Translations under genes and position numbers: made by a program | Notes under the pieces: model-generated | Database searches by the model: none | Seen by the model: only the letters and a program-made list of their open reading frames with translations | What the model was told of the DNA's origin: nothing | Origin: Azorinus chamasolen | Lineage: Eukaryota > Mollusca > Bivalvia > Cardiida > Solecurtidae | Reading direction: 5' to 3' | Assembly: GCA_963576725.1 (NCBI GenBank) | Contig: OY755242.1 | Coordinates: 60,308,480 to 60,372,479, forward strand | DNA: 64,000 nt | Shown here: piece after piece, positions 31,841 to 43,024 of the stretch | Position numbering within the stretch: position 1 is the stretch's first letter | How the letters are laid out: each line of letters starts with the position of its first letter

Positions 31841-32267
31841 TTAATTGAATAAAATTTCCATCCGTCTGAATTTATAAGCATATTGAAAAAAATACATTTT
31901 CTCTGCTAGATGACGTTGTGATTATCGATTTGCAATTAAATACTGAACTCTTTCCTGGCGTTATCGTTATAATAAACACGAGATTTCTGTCTTTCCACGT
32001 TCATAGCTTGTAACGGTTGTAAATTAATTATTTTATGACAAAGTCGTGCCCTGTTGACGTCTCAAGACTACCGTTCTCGAGCTCATTCTGTCTTTTCTTA
32101 TTAAGCAGCTAATGATACACAAAATAAGCTGTGTAAATCCTGTATTTCAAACAGTGCAGATCCAGAACAGAGAAGCTCTTTGATTATGTGTCACAAACTA
32201 CCTGCTAGCAAATATAATATTATAGCAATGTACGGTATTGATATTGTTAATCCTGTCTACTGACACT
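31841..32267. other. No gene; H-type hairpin scrap
   Basis: TTCAAACAGTGCAGATCC (about 32147-32164) is a single H-type arm. Otherwise unassigned AT-rich sequence. Confidence 0.35.
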
Positions 32268-32455
32268 ACTTTAAGACTAAACATATGTGTCTTTAAAAGT
32301 AGGTTGTTCTTTGATGCAGCACGAAGGTAATGCAAGAAGCTCCTGCAGGAGCTTGCTGCATAACTTTCGTGTTGCATTTAGCTACCACCTGTCTTTACGA
32401 TCCAGACATAGGATTCTCTTTGGTCGCTTTAGATAGATTTTACTGTACATGTATT
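32268..32455 (+). mobile_element. Family D/E-like MITE
   Basis: GTAGGTTGTTCTTTGATGCA, GCACGAAGGTAATGCA and tip AGAAGCTCCTGCAGGAGCTT; right arm GCATAACTTTCGTGTTGCAT then AGCTACCACCTGTCTTTAC. The right end ATTTTACTG-TA fits family E; the left terminus is not clear. Confidence 0.7.
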
Positions 32456-34250
32456 TGTGAATCAATGAATATGTATAAATATTCGTTCAACCACATTGCG
32501 TGAATTCACTCAGTTTAAGACTTTAATGGCACTCATTGAGTGTCACGATCGTTGGTTCTTATTACTGTAGTTTCCAGTTTCTATGGTTACATCTCCTGGT
32601 TATTTCTAATGAATAAACGCAGGCAAAATCAAATAGTTCTTTTCTGTCTGACATATGTTATCTGATGAAAATCTGCCATGTTGAAATGCACTGTGATGTT
32701 GAAAGCTATATTACGTTACAAACTATGATGTTTGAAACCCCCAAGTTCATTGCACATGCGAAATGCACTATTATACGATCGAACAATGGTAATGTAAGTC
32801 CATTGATTTGTACACTATTTACTGTTGCTCCATTGAAATGGCTCATACACGGCTAAACACACATATATGAACGTATGGATGCTACCTTTCTCCGTCTGTT
32901 CGTACGTCCGCCTGTTCGTCTATTATTTAGATAAAATACAAGTTAACTTAAAGGGTGGTCATAACATAGAGTTTGGTGAAGAAATTTGAATATCCACCTT
33001 TATTGGTTGAAAATAACCACATAGGAGGGTTGGCCTATTTCCATTGTAACGGAACAAATGTTACTGTCGTGAATCATTAAATGATGAAGATACACGATAT
33101 ACAGTGCAATATATAGCAGACGTAACTAGCATTCATTCGTCAAATATTTTAAAGATATGACATGATTGATTTAGGCTTCGAAAGGTGTGCGCCCGCAGGA
33201 TCGCCCATTTGCTCATCGATTAGCAGAAATAATCCAGGGTTACACTTGCGTCACAAATAACCGAAAAGTATAAACATATGCCAACATCGTTTAGAATTAA
33301 CTACAGGTTATGAAACCTTTATATACCCTCTTGAAATCTGTGCCCAAGTCTTGAAATAAGTTTTGGATTGATTCTGAGGGTAAAAGACCTATAATTGCTG
33401 CCGAAGTAACACATTATATTGGATGTTATATGCGATTTTCTGTGATTAAAACCCAGTCCCAAAAAGGTAATTCTGTAACTAGGAATTTTACAGATAAGAC
33501 GTCATCACACAAGTCGTTGATTTCTATAAAATCAAAATCAAAGACCACGCACCGGCGTCCGCTGTAACAAGGTACTGCATTGTAACGCACCGTTGCATTT
33601 ATCCGACACGGTACAAGGGGTTTGCAAGGGAGCTGAACTTGATGTTTTAGAACATCCTCCTTACAACACAGATCCGTATCTGTGTGACTTACGGTTGTTT
33701 CCGTGATTAAAGGAAATGCATACACGCATCGGCACAAATTGCGATTAAGGGAGCGCGATCTACCATAGTCTTAAAGATATACATAAAGACGAGTAACGTG
33801 AAGCCTTCTGGAAGAGGGTAGATTGATGTAAAATGTGTGTGGAGACAGATGGGGCATGCTTTGAAGGGCTCAGATAAACACATTTTGAATATTTCGAACA
33901 GTATTGGAAAAACCGCCAAACGTTATGAACTTAAAATGTGGCTCTCGTATAAGATATTTAGAACATACTCAAATGATACTAGACAATACATTCTGAGGTT
34001 CATCAGGGGCGAATAATTTACAGCAACCCCACACACCATTAAAATGGTAGAACAGGTTAAGCTAATATTTAAACAAGTTTAGATTGAAGTTTGCAAATTT
34101 GAATAACGCATTTCTTTATATTATGATTATACCGTGTCCACGTTCAACATATTGAAACCCTTGTCATAAAAAACGAAGAGAGCTCGTCAGATTTATCTAT
34201 CAAAATCTAGAATAATAGGTGATTATTTGTCCATTTCAACCCTGCATTTT
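32456..34250. other. Longest stretch without an assigned element
   Basis: Holds a single-arm F scrap (AAAGGGTGGTCATAACATAG with AGTTTGGTGAAGAAAT, about 32951-32986) and the TTTCTATGGTTACATCTCC scrap near 32577. A cysteine-rich minus-strand ORF (33426-33737) could be an exon but has no recognised domain. No other repeat was found, so this is the best place to look for undetected exons. Confidence 0.4.
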
Positions 34251-34302
34251 CACAGTGGAATAGCCAATCAATATTTAACTATACAGTCCGCCCAGTATGA
34301 AA

Positions 34303-34410
34303 GACTTTAACTTGCCAGAGGGGTTTGAACGACAAGCAGTGCAGACACTGATAAGAGCATTCCTCCAGTACCCCTCTGATCAGGGTCTACATGTGTTAGT
34401 AAATGACTGT
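34303..34410 (+). mobile_element. Decayed A/H-type hairpin
   Basis: GCAGTGCAGACACTGATAAG and CCTCTGATCAGGGTCTACAT are recognisable arms around CATTCCTCCAGTACC. The 64-codon ORF crossing it is not a gene. Confidence 0.45.
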
Positions 34411-34651
34411 GGACGCTATTTCCGGGTAGGAAAGGCTAATGCTGGACGATTGTTATACGGGAAGCACATACGGGAGAACCTTTATGCATAACGTACATGT
34501 ATGTCTTGCATTTGACAGCCACCTCCGTTTTAACTGCAACCATATTATTTCATAAAACGTCTATTTAGAGAAGGTATACTGTATATATCCCATGGACTAA
34601 ACCAATTTCATAAAGACAATCCATTTATTTATTTGCTTGTACCAGTTGTAT

Positions 34652-34902
34652 TTGAACTCTTTACTTCATGAAACAACTGTAAGGTATAATGATATCATGA
34701 ATATTAATTATATATCTTTTTTATAATGACATGTTAGAGCACGGCATTTTGGCTCAGTCTAGAAACTGTAGACATAGATCTGTGTTATACCATAAGCAAA
34801 CATAGCAGACCCTGATCAGACGGCTTCTATAGGAGCCGTCTGATCTAGGTCTACTCTGTTTACAAATGTGTAGGAAAGCTATATTATTAAGTAAAGGGTT
34901 AA
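34652..34902 (-). mobile_element. Family A2 MITE, reverse orientation
   Basis: TTGAACTCTTTACTTCATG at the left and AAGTAAAGGG-TTAA at the right. Hairpin tip GGCTTCTATAGGAGCC, and the conserved mismatch pair is present (GCAGACCCTGATC versus GTAGACCTAGATC). Tail blocks TTTTGGCTCAGTC and ATCATGAATATTAATT. Confidence 0.85.
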
Positions 34903-35265
34903 AGTGACACCAGCTCTTTCCATGTAGGCCAGGACAATGCACACGAACACCAAGTGAAGGATAATGAAGTTTAAATAAATATGATTGCATTGAAATGTGC
35001 TCCTATACAATTAAATATAAATGTACGCTGCATATTTCCGCGTTTGTTTCACTATTTCACAACTAATTTTACATAGCATGGATTATCGCGTTTTATCGAT
35101 TGATACGCGAATACCTTCTTATCTCTTTACCCGTGATGATAACATCATGTGGAAGCATTGTGTTAATATGCCGTGTTAATATTGATGTTTGTTCATATGT
35201 TAAAAGTAAAGCAGAGCCTGATTAAATCCCTGTACATTCCATTAAGCTTTAGCCTGTTGAGTATG
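34903..35265. other. No gene or repeat recognised
   Basis: AT-rich; nothing assignable apart from a TTTAGCCTGTTGAG scrap (35249-35262) resembling a C2 terminus. Confidence 0.35.
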
Positions 35266-35505
35266 TTAACCCTTTAATCCATATATACGCCTTTCTATGA
35301 CATTGCAAACATAACATAGTAGACGTAAATCAGACGGCTCCTATTCTATAGGAGCCGTCTGATCAGGGTTTGTTGTGTTTGCTTTTCAAGTTGCATAGAT
35401 TTGATTCTACAGATTTTGGCCAACAATTTCTTGTGTTCATGAGCCATAATACCAATAATCTAATCAATATTCATGATGTCATTAATTCATGGAGTAACGG
35501 GTTAA
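35266..35505 (+). mobile_element. Family A2 MITE, intact TTAA to TTAA
   Basis: TTAA-CCCTTTAATCCATATA at the left, GGAGTAACGGG-TTAA at the right. The hairpin tip is extended by a duplication: CTCCTATTCTATAGGAG instead of CTCCTATAGGAG. The left arm holds an ACATAACATAG insertion. Confidence 0.85.
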
Positions 35506-35937
35506 ACATTAATCGAACATGTGGTATAACATATCCCTCTTTATACACATGTAACGAAATAATTAATAGAATTCTTTACTCTTCTCGTTTCGTGCTGTGC
35601 TCATTAAGACAAATAATCGCTGTTCATTGTTATCATTCCATTGGCTCTTATACGTTACTTTAAACACAATTTCATTTCCGCCATCGTTTAAAGATCATCT
35701 TATTATACTGTCAATGCAAGAGGCAGACTAACAAACAACTATTTTTATTTTAGTCGCTGTTATTAGTCGAAATCTCCAGCTGTACTAATTAATTCTTGTG
35801 TGATCTAGTAGACTTTGACTCGAGGTTATAAAACCTTTAGCTTGAATCTCAGATCACCCTCAAGCATCTGATTTGTCAGATTTTGAGCTTGTCTAAAATG
35901 TGACCAGTCAGATACTTAAGACCACAGTCTCAGAAGT
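35506..35937. other. No gene; G fold-back fragment at 35825-35890
   Basis: GGTTATAAAACCTTTAGCTT, TGAATCTCAGATCACCCTC and TGATTTGTCAGATTTTGAGC resemble one arm of family G (41278-41456), diverged. The second arm is absent. Confidence 0.4.
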
Positions 35938-36188
35938 TTAAATCCTCGGACAACAACTACTTTCAGGTCGGAAATACTGACATTATGAATATTGATCAGA
36001 TTAAAATTTAGAATGGCACATGGACACGGGAATGTTTGACCGTTGTCGAAACTAGATTCTTATCCATATTATTTCATAAACAAACAGAGCAGACCCTGGT
36101 CAGACAGTTCCTAAATGGACCGTCTGACCTGGGTTTAATATAATTGCAAAGGCGTAGAAAGGCGTATTAATAGAGAGCAAAGGGTTAA
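35938..36188 (-). mobile_element. Family A2 MITE, reverse orientation
   Basis: TTAAATCCTCGGACAACAAC at the left (terminus mutated), GAGAGCAAAGGG-TTAA at the right. The hairpin GACCCTGGTCAGACAGTTCC pairs with GGACCGTCTGACCTGGG; the tip is TAAAT. Compensating C-for-T changes in both arms (GGTCAGAC/GTCTGACC) keep the pairing. Confidence 0.75.
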
Positions 36189-36278
36189 ATGCCAAATCGC
36201 TTGTATTTGGAGATAAATTGAGGAATTAACTCATAATCCACGCTCCTACAGGAATCGTCTGATCTGGTTCTAGTTTTA

Positions 36279-36482
36279 GCCTGCTATGGACGGACGGGTA
36301 AATACATTTGCAAACAGTTTGGATCTAGATGAGACGCCGAGTAACTCGGCATCTCATTAGGACCCAAACTATTTGACTCTCTGATTGCATTTTGGTAGAC
36401 AAATTGATTATAGCTTGAATTTTGAAAATATTGCAGATGAAAACTTCTGTTAAACTAATTTGCTCAGCAGACTAAAGGTTAA
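36279..36482 (+). mobile_element. Family C2 MITE
   Basis: GTTTTAGCCTGCTATGGACG at the left; GCAGACTAAAGG-TTAA at the right. Hairpin AACAGTTTGGATCTAGATGA with tip CCGAGTAACTCGG; tail ATTGCATTTTGGTAGACAAA. An A-arm scrap (GGAATCGTCTGATCTGG) lies just left at 36251-36267. Confidence 0.8.
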
Positions 36483-36577
36483 AAGTTTAAGTGTACATTA
36501 ACCCTTGTAAGAAACTGTGATATCGCGTATGTGTGTCATTGTCTGACCTCACATGTCAGCTTAACGTTTACAACTTA

Positions 36578-36708
36578 TAGTAGAACTTGTCTTAAGCGGC
36601 ATTCATTTATTGAAAATAGGGGTCTTGAAAAGCAAATGGTTGCTTAATGCAGGGCAAAAGTAATGCAGAAAGCTCCTTTTTTATGGCCGCTTAAGACATG
36701 TTCTACTG
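36578..36708 (+). mobile_element. Family D MITE lacking its right hairpin arm
   Basis: TAGTAGAACTTGTCTTAAGC at the left, TTAAGACATGTTCTACTG-TA at the right, both termini good. In between, the left arm (TTGCTTAATGCAGGGC, AAAAGTAATGCAGAAAGC) runs to CTCC at the tip and is then joined by TTTTTTAT directly to GGCCGCTTAAG, so exactly one arm has been deleted. Confidence 0.8.
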
Positions 36709-36877
36709 TACAACGGTAATATTAGAACCAACCGTGTGCTCGATCTATACTGAAATGTGAGATACATATACATGCTATGGTGACAGAAGAAAACTGGTAC
36801 ATGTATTGATATAAAACTTTAATTGCATACATGTAATTCAAAAGACGTATACTGAAAGACCTCCAGAGATTCCTTTA

Positions 36878-37121
36878 TTCAGCCCTTTACTTGATCAATG
36901 TAAGAAATAATAATATCGTAAACTTATTGATTAGATGCACAAGGACACGGGAAGTTTTGGCATGTCAGAAACTTCAGAAACAGATATTATATAATAGTCC
37001 ATAAGCAGACACGGTAGATGCTGCCCTCACTGTGTCTACATGCCGGTGTCTTCTGATTTGGGTCTTAGTCTACTCTGTTTGCAGACGTGTCACTATGGGT
37101 TTCTAGCAGGTAAAGGGTTAA
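36878..37121 (-). mobile_element. Family A2 MITE with altered hairpin
   Basis: TTCAGCCCTTTACTTGATC at the left; GCAGGTAAAGGG-TTAA at the right. The inner stem (ATGCTGCCCTCACTGTGTC, CATGCCGGTGTCTTCTGA) is not the usual GACGGCTCC palindrome, while the outer ACTCTGTTTGC is kept. Confidence 0.7.
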
Positions 37122-37312
37122 GGTGTAAATCACAGTCGACGCCTCAATGACTACATCTTATATAAATAGCCGGTTACAAAAACTAGGTCGTTTTGAAAAT
37201 CACGTTTTCATTTTGAATATTTTTAGACCTAGCTAATAGACATAATCGCTGTTAATTGCATTTCGTAATATAAAAATGAGATGTAGCGTGCTTCGAAATT
37301 CGAATCAAAATA

Positions 37313-37512
37313 TAGTAAAACTTAGATTATTCGAACACTCAAATACGTATCATTATTGATATTTCAGAAAGATGACAGCTTAATACAGGGAGCTTAATAC
37401 ATGGGAGCTTTTCTGCATGACTTCCATGACGTCCATGCTGCATTAAGCAGCCACCTCCCTAAACGGTTCGAAAATATTTTGTACTGAAATTTCGAATGAT
37501 CGAGTTTTACTG
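37313..37512 (+). mobile_element. Family E2 MITE
   Basis: TA-TAGTAAAACTTAGATTA at the left, ATCGAGTTTTACTG-TA at the right. Shares GAACACTCAAATACGTATCA with 6298-6480. The hairpin is partly duplicated: GCTTAATACAGGGAGCTTAA precedes TACATGGGAGC; right arm GCTGCATTAAGCAGCCACC. Confidence 0.75.
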
Positions 37513-37601
37513 TAGTCTAATTAGCGATACCACATACCATCTGGAACATGAAGAACATAAAGTATACGTCCCTAGTAGTATATTACATACTTTGGAACTA
37601 T

Positions 37602-37846
37602 TTAACCTATTACCTCATAGCCTGTTTTAGACCCGACCTCTTTGAATAAAATATCAAATAAATAAATCTACTGAAAACGAGCATTCACTAGACAAAAATA
37701 AACTTTTTTAGAATTCTGCAGTTTTAAAACCATTGTGTTAAATAGAGCATTTTCTCATATAGAGCAGATGCTCTATTTATCACTGCGGTTTCATAAGTGA
37801 CTTTTACAGAGGCGTCAATCGGCGTCAATATGACGGAACGGGTTAA
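37602..37846 (+). mobile_element. Family B MITE, intact TTAA to TTAA
   Basis: TTAA-CCTATTACCTCATAGCC at the left; GACGGAACGGG-TTAA at the right. Stem AAACCATTGTGTTAAATAGA pairs with its inverse; the tip is GCATTTTCTCATATAGAGC. A short duplication ATAAAATATCAAATAAATA lengthens the left flank. Confidence 0.85.
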
Positions 37847-38369
37847 GATAAAACGGTAATGCATACAAGCGACAATGATGTGTTTTGTATACTGTTTGCG
37901 TAGGTGCATTACACGGTAATGCATAAAAGCGAAACTGCCCTATGGTGTTTGCTTAAGTGTCCTGCTTATAGTACATAAGGTATATACCACCCTTCATGGT
38001 TTACAAAAACATTTCATTAAACAACATTAAAAACAGCATCGAGTAATGAATGTGTTTTCTCGATAGCAGCCACTTAAGAAGAACATCTGTGTATCTAAAG
38101 CATACACGTACATGATGTAGAACAAAAGTAATGCAGACAATGGTAGTTGTCTGTATATTGTTTCGGCTCCGTTAAGCTGTTGTATAGATCCTTTTATATA
38201 CCGTGCTAAAAAAGTTTGTGTACCAAATACTTTTTAATTGTTTGTAACAGCAACTCAGCGTAAATCAACATTTCTACCCATTTTGTAACGGCCACTTATA
38301 CAATATCCTTAATCCTTTATGGTAAACACCATTTACTATAGACTGACCACTATTTGCACATCACTTCCA

Positions 38370-40690
38370 TTAGCCATAACACCACTTACAATAGCATTAA
38401 CACCACTTACACTGGCCTCGACGACATTTACATTGGCCTAAACACCACTTACTCAGCTTTAATGACATTTAAATTAGCATTAGCACCACCTACATTAGTA
38501 TTAACACCCCTTATATAAGCCGTAACACAACTAATATTAGCATTATCACCACTTACATTATAGAGCATTAACGCCACTTACATTAGCCTTAACACCACTT
38601 ACATTAGCCCTAACACCACTTACCAGTCTTAACACCACTTACATTAGCCTGGGCATTACATGTATATCCATAAACCTTCACACCACATACATTAGCCTTC
38701 ACACACTTACATTAGCCATAACACCACTTACATTAGCCATAACACCACTTACATTAGCCTTAACACCACTTACATTAGCCATAACACCACTTACATTAGC
38801 CTTAACACCACTTACATTAGCCTTAACACCACTTACTAGCATTAACGCTACTTACATTAGCCTGGGCATTACATGTATATCCATAAACCTTAACAACACT
38901 TACATTAACTTCCATGTCACTTACATTATCCGTGACAACACATAAATTATCCTTAACACCAGTTACATTAGCCCTAACACCACTTACATTAGCCTTAACA
39001 CCACTTACATTAGCCCTAACACCACGTACATTAGCCCTAACACAACGTGCATTAGCCTTCACACCACTAACATTAGCCCTAAAACAACGTGCATTAGCCT
39101 TCATACCACTTACATTAGCCCTAACACCACGTACATTAGCCTTCACACCACTTACATTAGCCCTAACACCACTTACATGAGCCTTCACACCACGTATATT
39201 AGCCCTAACACCACGTACATAAGCCCTAACACCACTAGCATTAGCCATAACACCACTAACATTAGCCCCAACACCACGTACATTAGCCCTAACAGCACGT
39301 ATATTAGCCCTAACAGCACGTACATTAGGCTTCACACCACTAACATTAGCCCTAACACCACTTACATTAGCCTTCACACCACTAACATTAGAGCTAACAC
39401 CACGTAAATTAGCCGTCACACCACTAACATTAGCCCTAACACCACTTACATTAGCCCTAACTCCACTTACATTAGCCTTCACACCACATACATTAGCCCT
39501 AACTCCACTTACATTAGCCTTCACACCACGTACATTAGCCTTCACACCACTTACATTAGCCTTAACACCACTAACATTAGCCTTCACACCACTTACATTA
39601 GCCCTAACTCCACTTACATTAGCCTTCACACCACATACATTAGCCCTAACTCCACTTACATTAGCCTTCACACCACATACATTAGCCCTAACTCCACTTA
39701 CATTAGCCTTCACACCACGTACATTAGCCTTCACACCACTTACATTAGCCTTAACACCACTAACATTAGCCTTCACACCACGTACATTAGCCCTAACACC
39801 ACGTGCATTAGCCTTAACACAACGTGCATTAGCCTTCACACCACTTACGTTAGCCCTAACACAACGTACATTAGCCCTAACACCACTAGCATTAGCCATA
39901 ACACCACTAACATTAGCCCTAACACCACGTACATTAGCCCTAACACCACGTACATTAGCCCTAACACCACGTACATTAGCATTCACACCACGTACATTAG
40001 CCCTAACACCACGTACATTAGCCTTAACACCACTAACATTAGCCCTAACACCACGTACATTAGCCCTAACACCACGTACATTAGCCCTAACACCACGTAC
40101 ATTAGCATTCACACCACGTACATTAGCCCTAACACCACTTACATTAGCCTTCACACCACTTACATTAGCCATAACACCACGTACATTAGCCCTAACACCA
40201 CGTACATTTGCCCTAACACCATGTACATTAGCCTTCACACCACTAACATTAGCCCTAAACACCACGTACATTATCCGTCACACCACATACATTAGCCTTC
40301 ACACCACTTACATTAGCCCTAACACCACGTACATTAGCCTTCACACCACTTACATTAGCCATAACACCACTTACATCAGCCATAACACCTCTTACATTAG
40401 CCATAACACCACGTACATTAGCCATAACACCACGTACACTAGCCTTCACACCACTTACATTAGCCATAACACCACTTACATTAGCCCTAACACCACGTAC
40501 ATTAGCCTTCACACCACTTACATTAGCCATAACACCACTTACATCAGCCATAACACCTCTTACATTAGCCATAACACCACGTACATTAGCCATAACACCA
40601 CGTACACTAGCCTTCACACCACTTACATTAGCCATAACACCACATGCATTAGTCCTAACACCACTTACATTAGCCTTAACGTTTCTGGCA
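38370..40690. repeat. 21-bp minisatellite, about 110 copies
   Basis: Unit ACATTAGCCCTAACACCACT plus T, with common variants (CCTTCACACC, CCATAACACC, ACGTACATTAG). Copies at the left margin are irregular and those from about 38930 nearly perfect, so the array is older at its left edge. A multiple of three keeps several frames open, including a 482-codon minus-strand frame of GVRANVS/GVKANVR heptads. No splice or promoter signal supports a protein. A higher-order repeat of about 180 bp (40270-40630) shows recent segmental amplification. Confidence 0.95.
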
Positions 40691-41277
40691 AATAAATTCT
40701 GTCCACAGTTAAGAATATTGTCTGTTTCAGGTTTAAAAGTGTCTTCAATTTCTTTTAGAAATACAATACCAAGGGGACCGAGTCATCTAGATTCAAACAG
40801 TTTGAAGCCAAGTACTGCAATTATCACATTTTAAAGAAAACACCACTATTATCAGCCCAATAAAGTGTTCGATGAATAAGGTAAAGGTCGGTAGAAGTTT
40901 CTAAAAAGCTGACGATATATACACTGTCTTCCTAAAGGATTGCATTATAACGCGGATTATATTCTCATTATAATTCTACCTAGGTGGTCAATACATTCTC
41001 GTGAATGTTGCATTGATGTTACCATGTACAAGTATTTGACAAAATGAATCAGAAGCACCATGCTATTTATACAGAACTACTGACGTTTACTGGTACAGCA
41101 AAATTCACTAGTTCTGTATGACTTATTTTGTATAGCTTAGTGCATTTGATAGCGTACAAACAGCAATAGTTTACGTATGTCAATGGCAAATGACATTACT
41201 AAAAGCATACTACATATTCATATATATAGTACTGGTACAAAGTAACGTACAGGTACCATGATAACAAACAGAAGTCC
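40691..41277. other. No gene recognised
   Basis: Single C-type arm scrap (GATTCAAACAGTTTGAAGCC, about 40789-40808); otherwise unassigned. Confidence 0.35.
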
Positions 41278-41456
41278 AGGGTCCATGCTTATAAAGCTTT
41301 TAGTTGAGCCTGAGATCGTTCTCAAGCTGTTGATTGGTCAGATTTGAGCCAAAGGCTCAAATCTGACCAATCAAAAGCTTGAGAACTCAAATCTGACCAA
41401 TCAAAAGCTTGAGAACGAAACTCAGACTCAACTAAAAGCTTTATAAGCATGGACCC
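41278..41456. mobile_element. Family G fold-back element
   Basis: A 179-bp inverted repeat: GGGTCCATGCTTATAAAGC at the left pairs with GCTTTATAAGCATGGACCC at the right. The inner stem pairs TTGGTCAGATTTGAGCC with GGCTCAAATCTGACCAA around AAA. The right arm holds a second copy of CTCAAATCTGACCAATC plus AAAAGCTTGAGAA, so it is one unit longer than the left. No ORF. Confidence 0.8.
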
Positions 41457-41788
41457 AGTATGCCAAACTAAAGGATTCTAGTTCAAATTCTTCTGGAATA
41501 TATCAATACCTCTATGGACTTGTCTTTGAATTTAAATGAAGATCATGCCGCTGTCATATTGAAATATTTTCTAACACTGTCCCACGCCCGGCTATTTTCG
41601 CTCAGTAATGTTTACGCCGGATTAATGTACTGTATATTGCCGTAAAATGAAATAATTCAATGAAATGATTGCACTTTAAAAATGTGTAAGCTATATTCAA
41701 GGCATGGCGTACAAATCATAAAGGACTGGGCGCGGCATTTTCAAATCAACCCCGCAATCAACTGTTATGATAATAAACTGCATACGGC
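41457..41788. other. No gene or repeat recognised
   Basis: AT-rich; nothing assignable. Confidence 0.35.
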
Positions 41789-41998
41789 TTAAACCCTTTT
41801 AATCGGGGACCCACATGCACTGTAATTTGCAAACAGTGTATATCCAGATCAGAGGACTCCCAGAGGAGCCCTCTGATCACGGTCTTCACTGTTTGTCATT
41901 CAAAATCGCCTAGCAAATACAAGCCTTTCATACTGATTGGACTTTATAGTTATATACTGGTGGTTATTCCACTGATAATTCAGAGCTGAAAGGCTTAA
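41789..41998 (+). mobile_element. Family H MITE
   Basis: TTAA-ACCCTTTTAATCGGGG at the left, GAGCTGAAAGGC-TTAA at the right. Hairpin GCAAACAGTGTATATCCAGA, CAGAGGACTCCCAGAGGAGC and CCTCTGATCACGGTC, then TTCACTGTTTG. The stem is homologous to A and C stems but has GAGGACTCC instead of GACGGCTCC at the tip. Confidence 0.75.
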
Positions 41999-42838
41999 GC
42001 TGCACCATTCACACTGCATGCTTCATTGGTAAGAAAGACTACCATTTGCATCTAAACTGTACTTATTGCAATCATTACACTTACGGTATCATTGCCAGGT
42101 AATAGCCTTTCTTCTTACCCAAACCGTCTGGCCGAAACGAAATTGGATCGACCATTTCAATAGCTTATTCATGAGATATTTAATGATTATAATTATGCGC
42201 TACCTGAAAACGGCGAATACATTTGTATATAAATATGCGTATGTTATGTTCGTAAAAATACCATCTGTTGCATGTGTTCAACTCTAACACTTGAAACTTG
42301 AAAAAACACTTTCATTTCTGATTCCAATTACATTTGTACAGAATACGTATGGTGTTAACCTCTTGATGAAATTCGAGTTTGATACTAAACTTTTCATTTT
42401 TTGACAAAAGTGGTGTTCTGTTGATTTTTAAACGTGTTTTATTTACCAATTTTCACGTGCTTGCTTCTTCATTCCTTCATTGATTTGTGTTATATTCAGC
42501 TTAATAATGTATGAGTACAAAGTATTGAATAAGTTTGATTTTGGTTCGTATCCGATTCGTATAGCTAGAGTTATTGCGTGTATTCGCTCAATTAAAACAT
42601 AAAATGGGAGTTTTCGAGCGGCACTTTTTTCTATCGTTTCTTGTTTCTATGGCAACATTTCCTGAATGTTTCCGTTGAACAAACCAAACAGCATCTATTA
42701 ACCGTGCTATTTAAAGTAACGTTGGTCATTTGATCAAAGGTTTCATTTTATAAAAGAAAACGCAAAGTTCATCTTGACCTCATTTCACAACTTAAATTAT
42801 TTATAGTGTTTACTTTTGTACCATACTGGAGAGTCTCG
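41999..42838. other. No gene; low-copy repeat scrap
   Basis: TTGTTTCTATGGCAACATTT with GAATGTTTCCGTTGAACAAA (42643-42686) is the third copy of the scrap at 19443 and 32573. Short ORF 42066-42287 unrecognised. Confidence 0.35.
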
Positions 42839-43024
42839 TTAACTCTTTCACTGCCAAATGTTGTCGTCTGCTGCAATTTTTATTTTTTACATTTCTTCAT
42901 TTTTCCAAAAGCATAGTCACAGTAACAAACAGTTTGGATCCTGATGAGACGCCGAGTTACTCATCTGGGTTCAAACTGGTTGCATAGGTAATCATAAATG
43001 CGACATTGGCAGCGAAAGAGTTAA
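42839..43024 (+). mobile_element. Family C MITE, intact TTAA to TTAA
   Basis: TTAA-CTCTTTCACTGCCAAAT at the left and GGCAGCGAAAGAG-TTAA at the right. The hairpin's right inner arm is shortened: GACGCCGAGTTACTCATCTGG lacks CGGCGTC. Confidence 0.85.

Noticed and set aside
31572..31844. Cysteine/valine/leucine-rich 90-codon ORF
   Set aside because: Translation of a TGTC/TGTA microsatellite.
34297..34491. 64-codon ORF with tidy composition
   Set aside because: Overlaps a decayed A/H-type hairpin.
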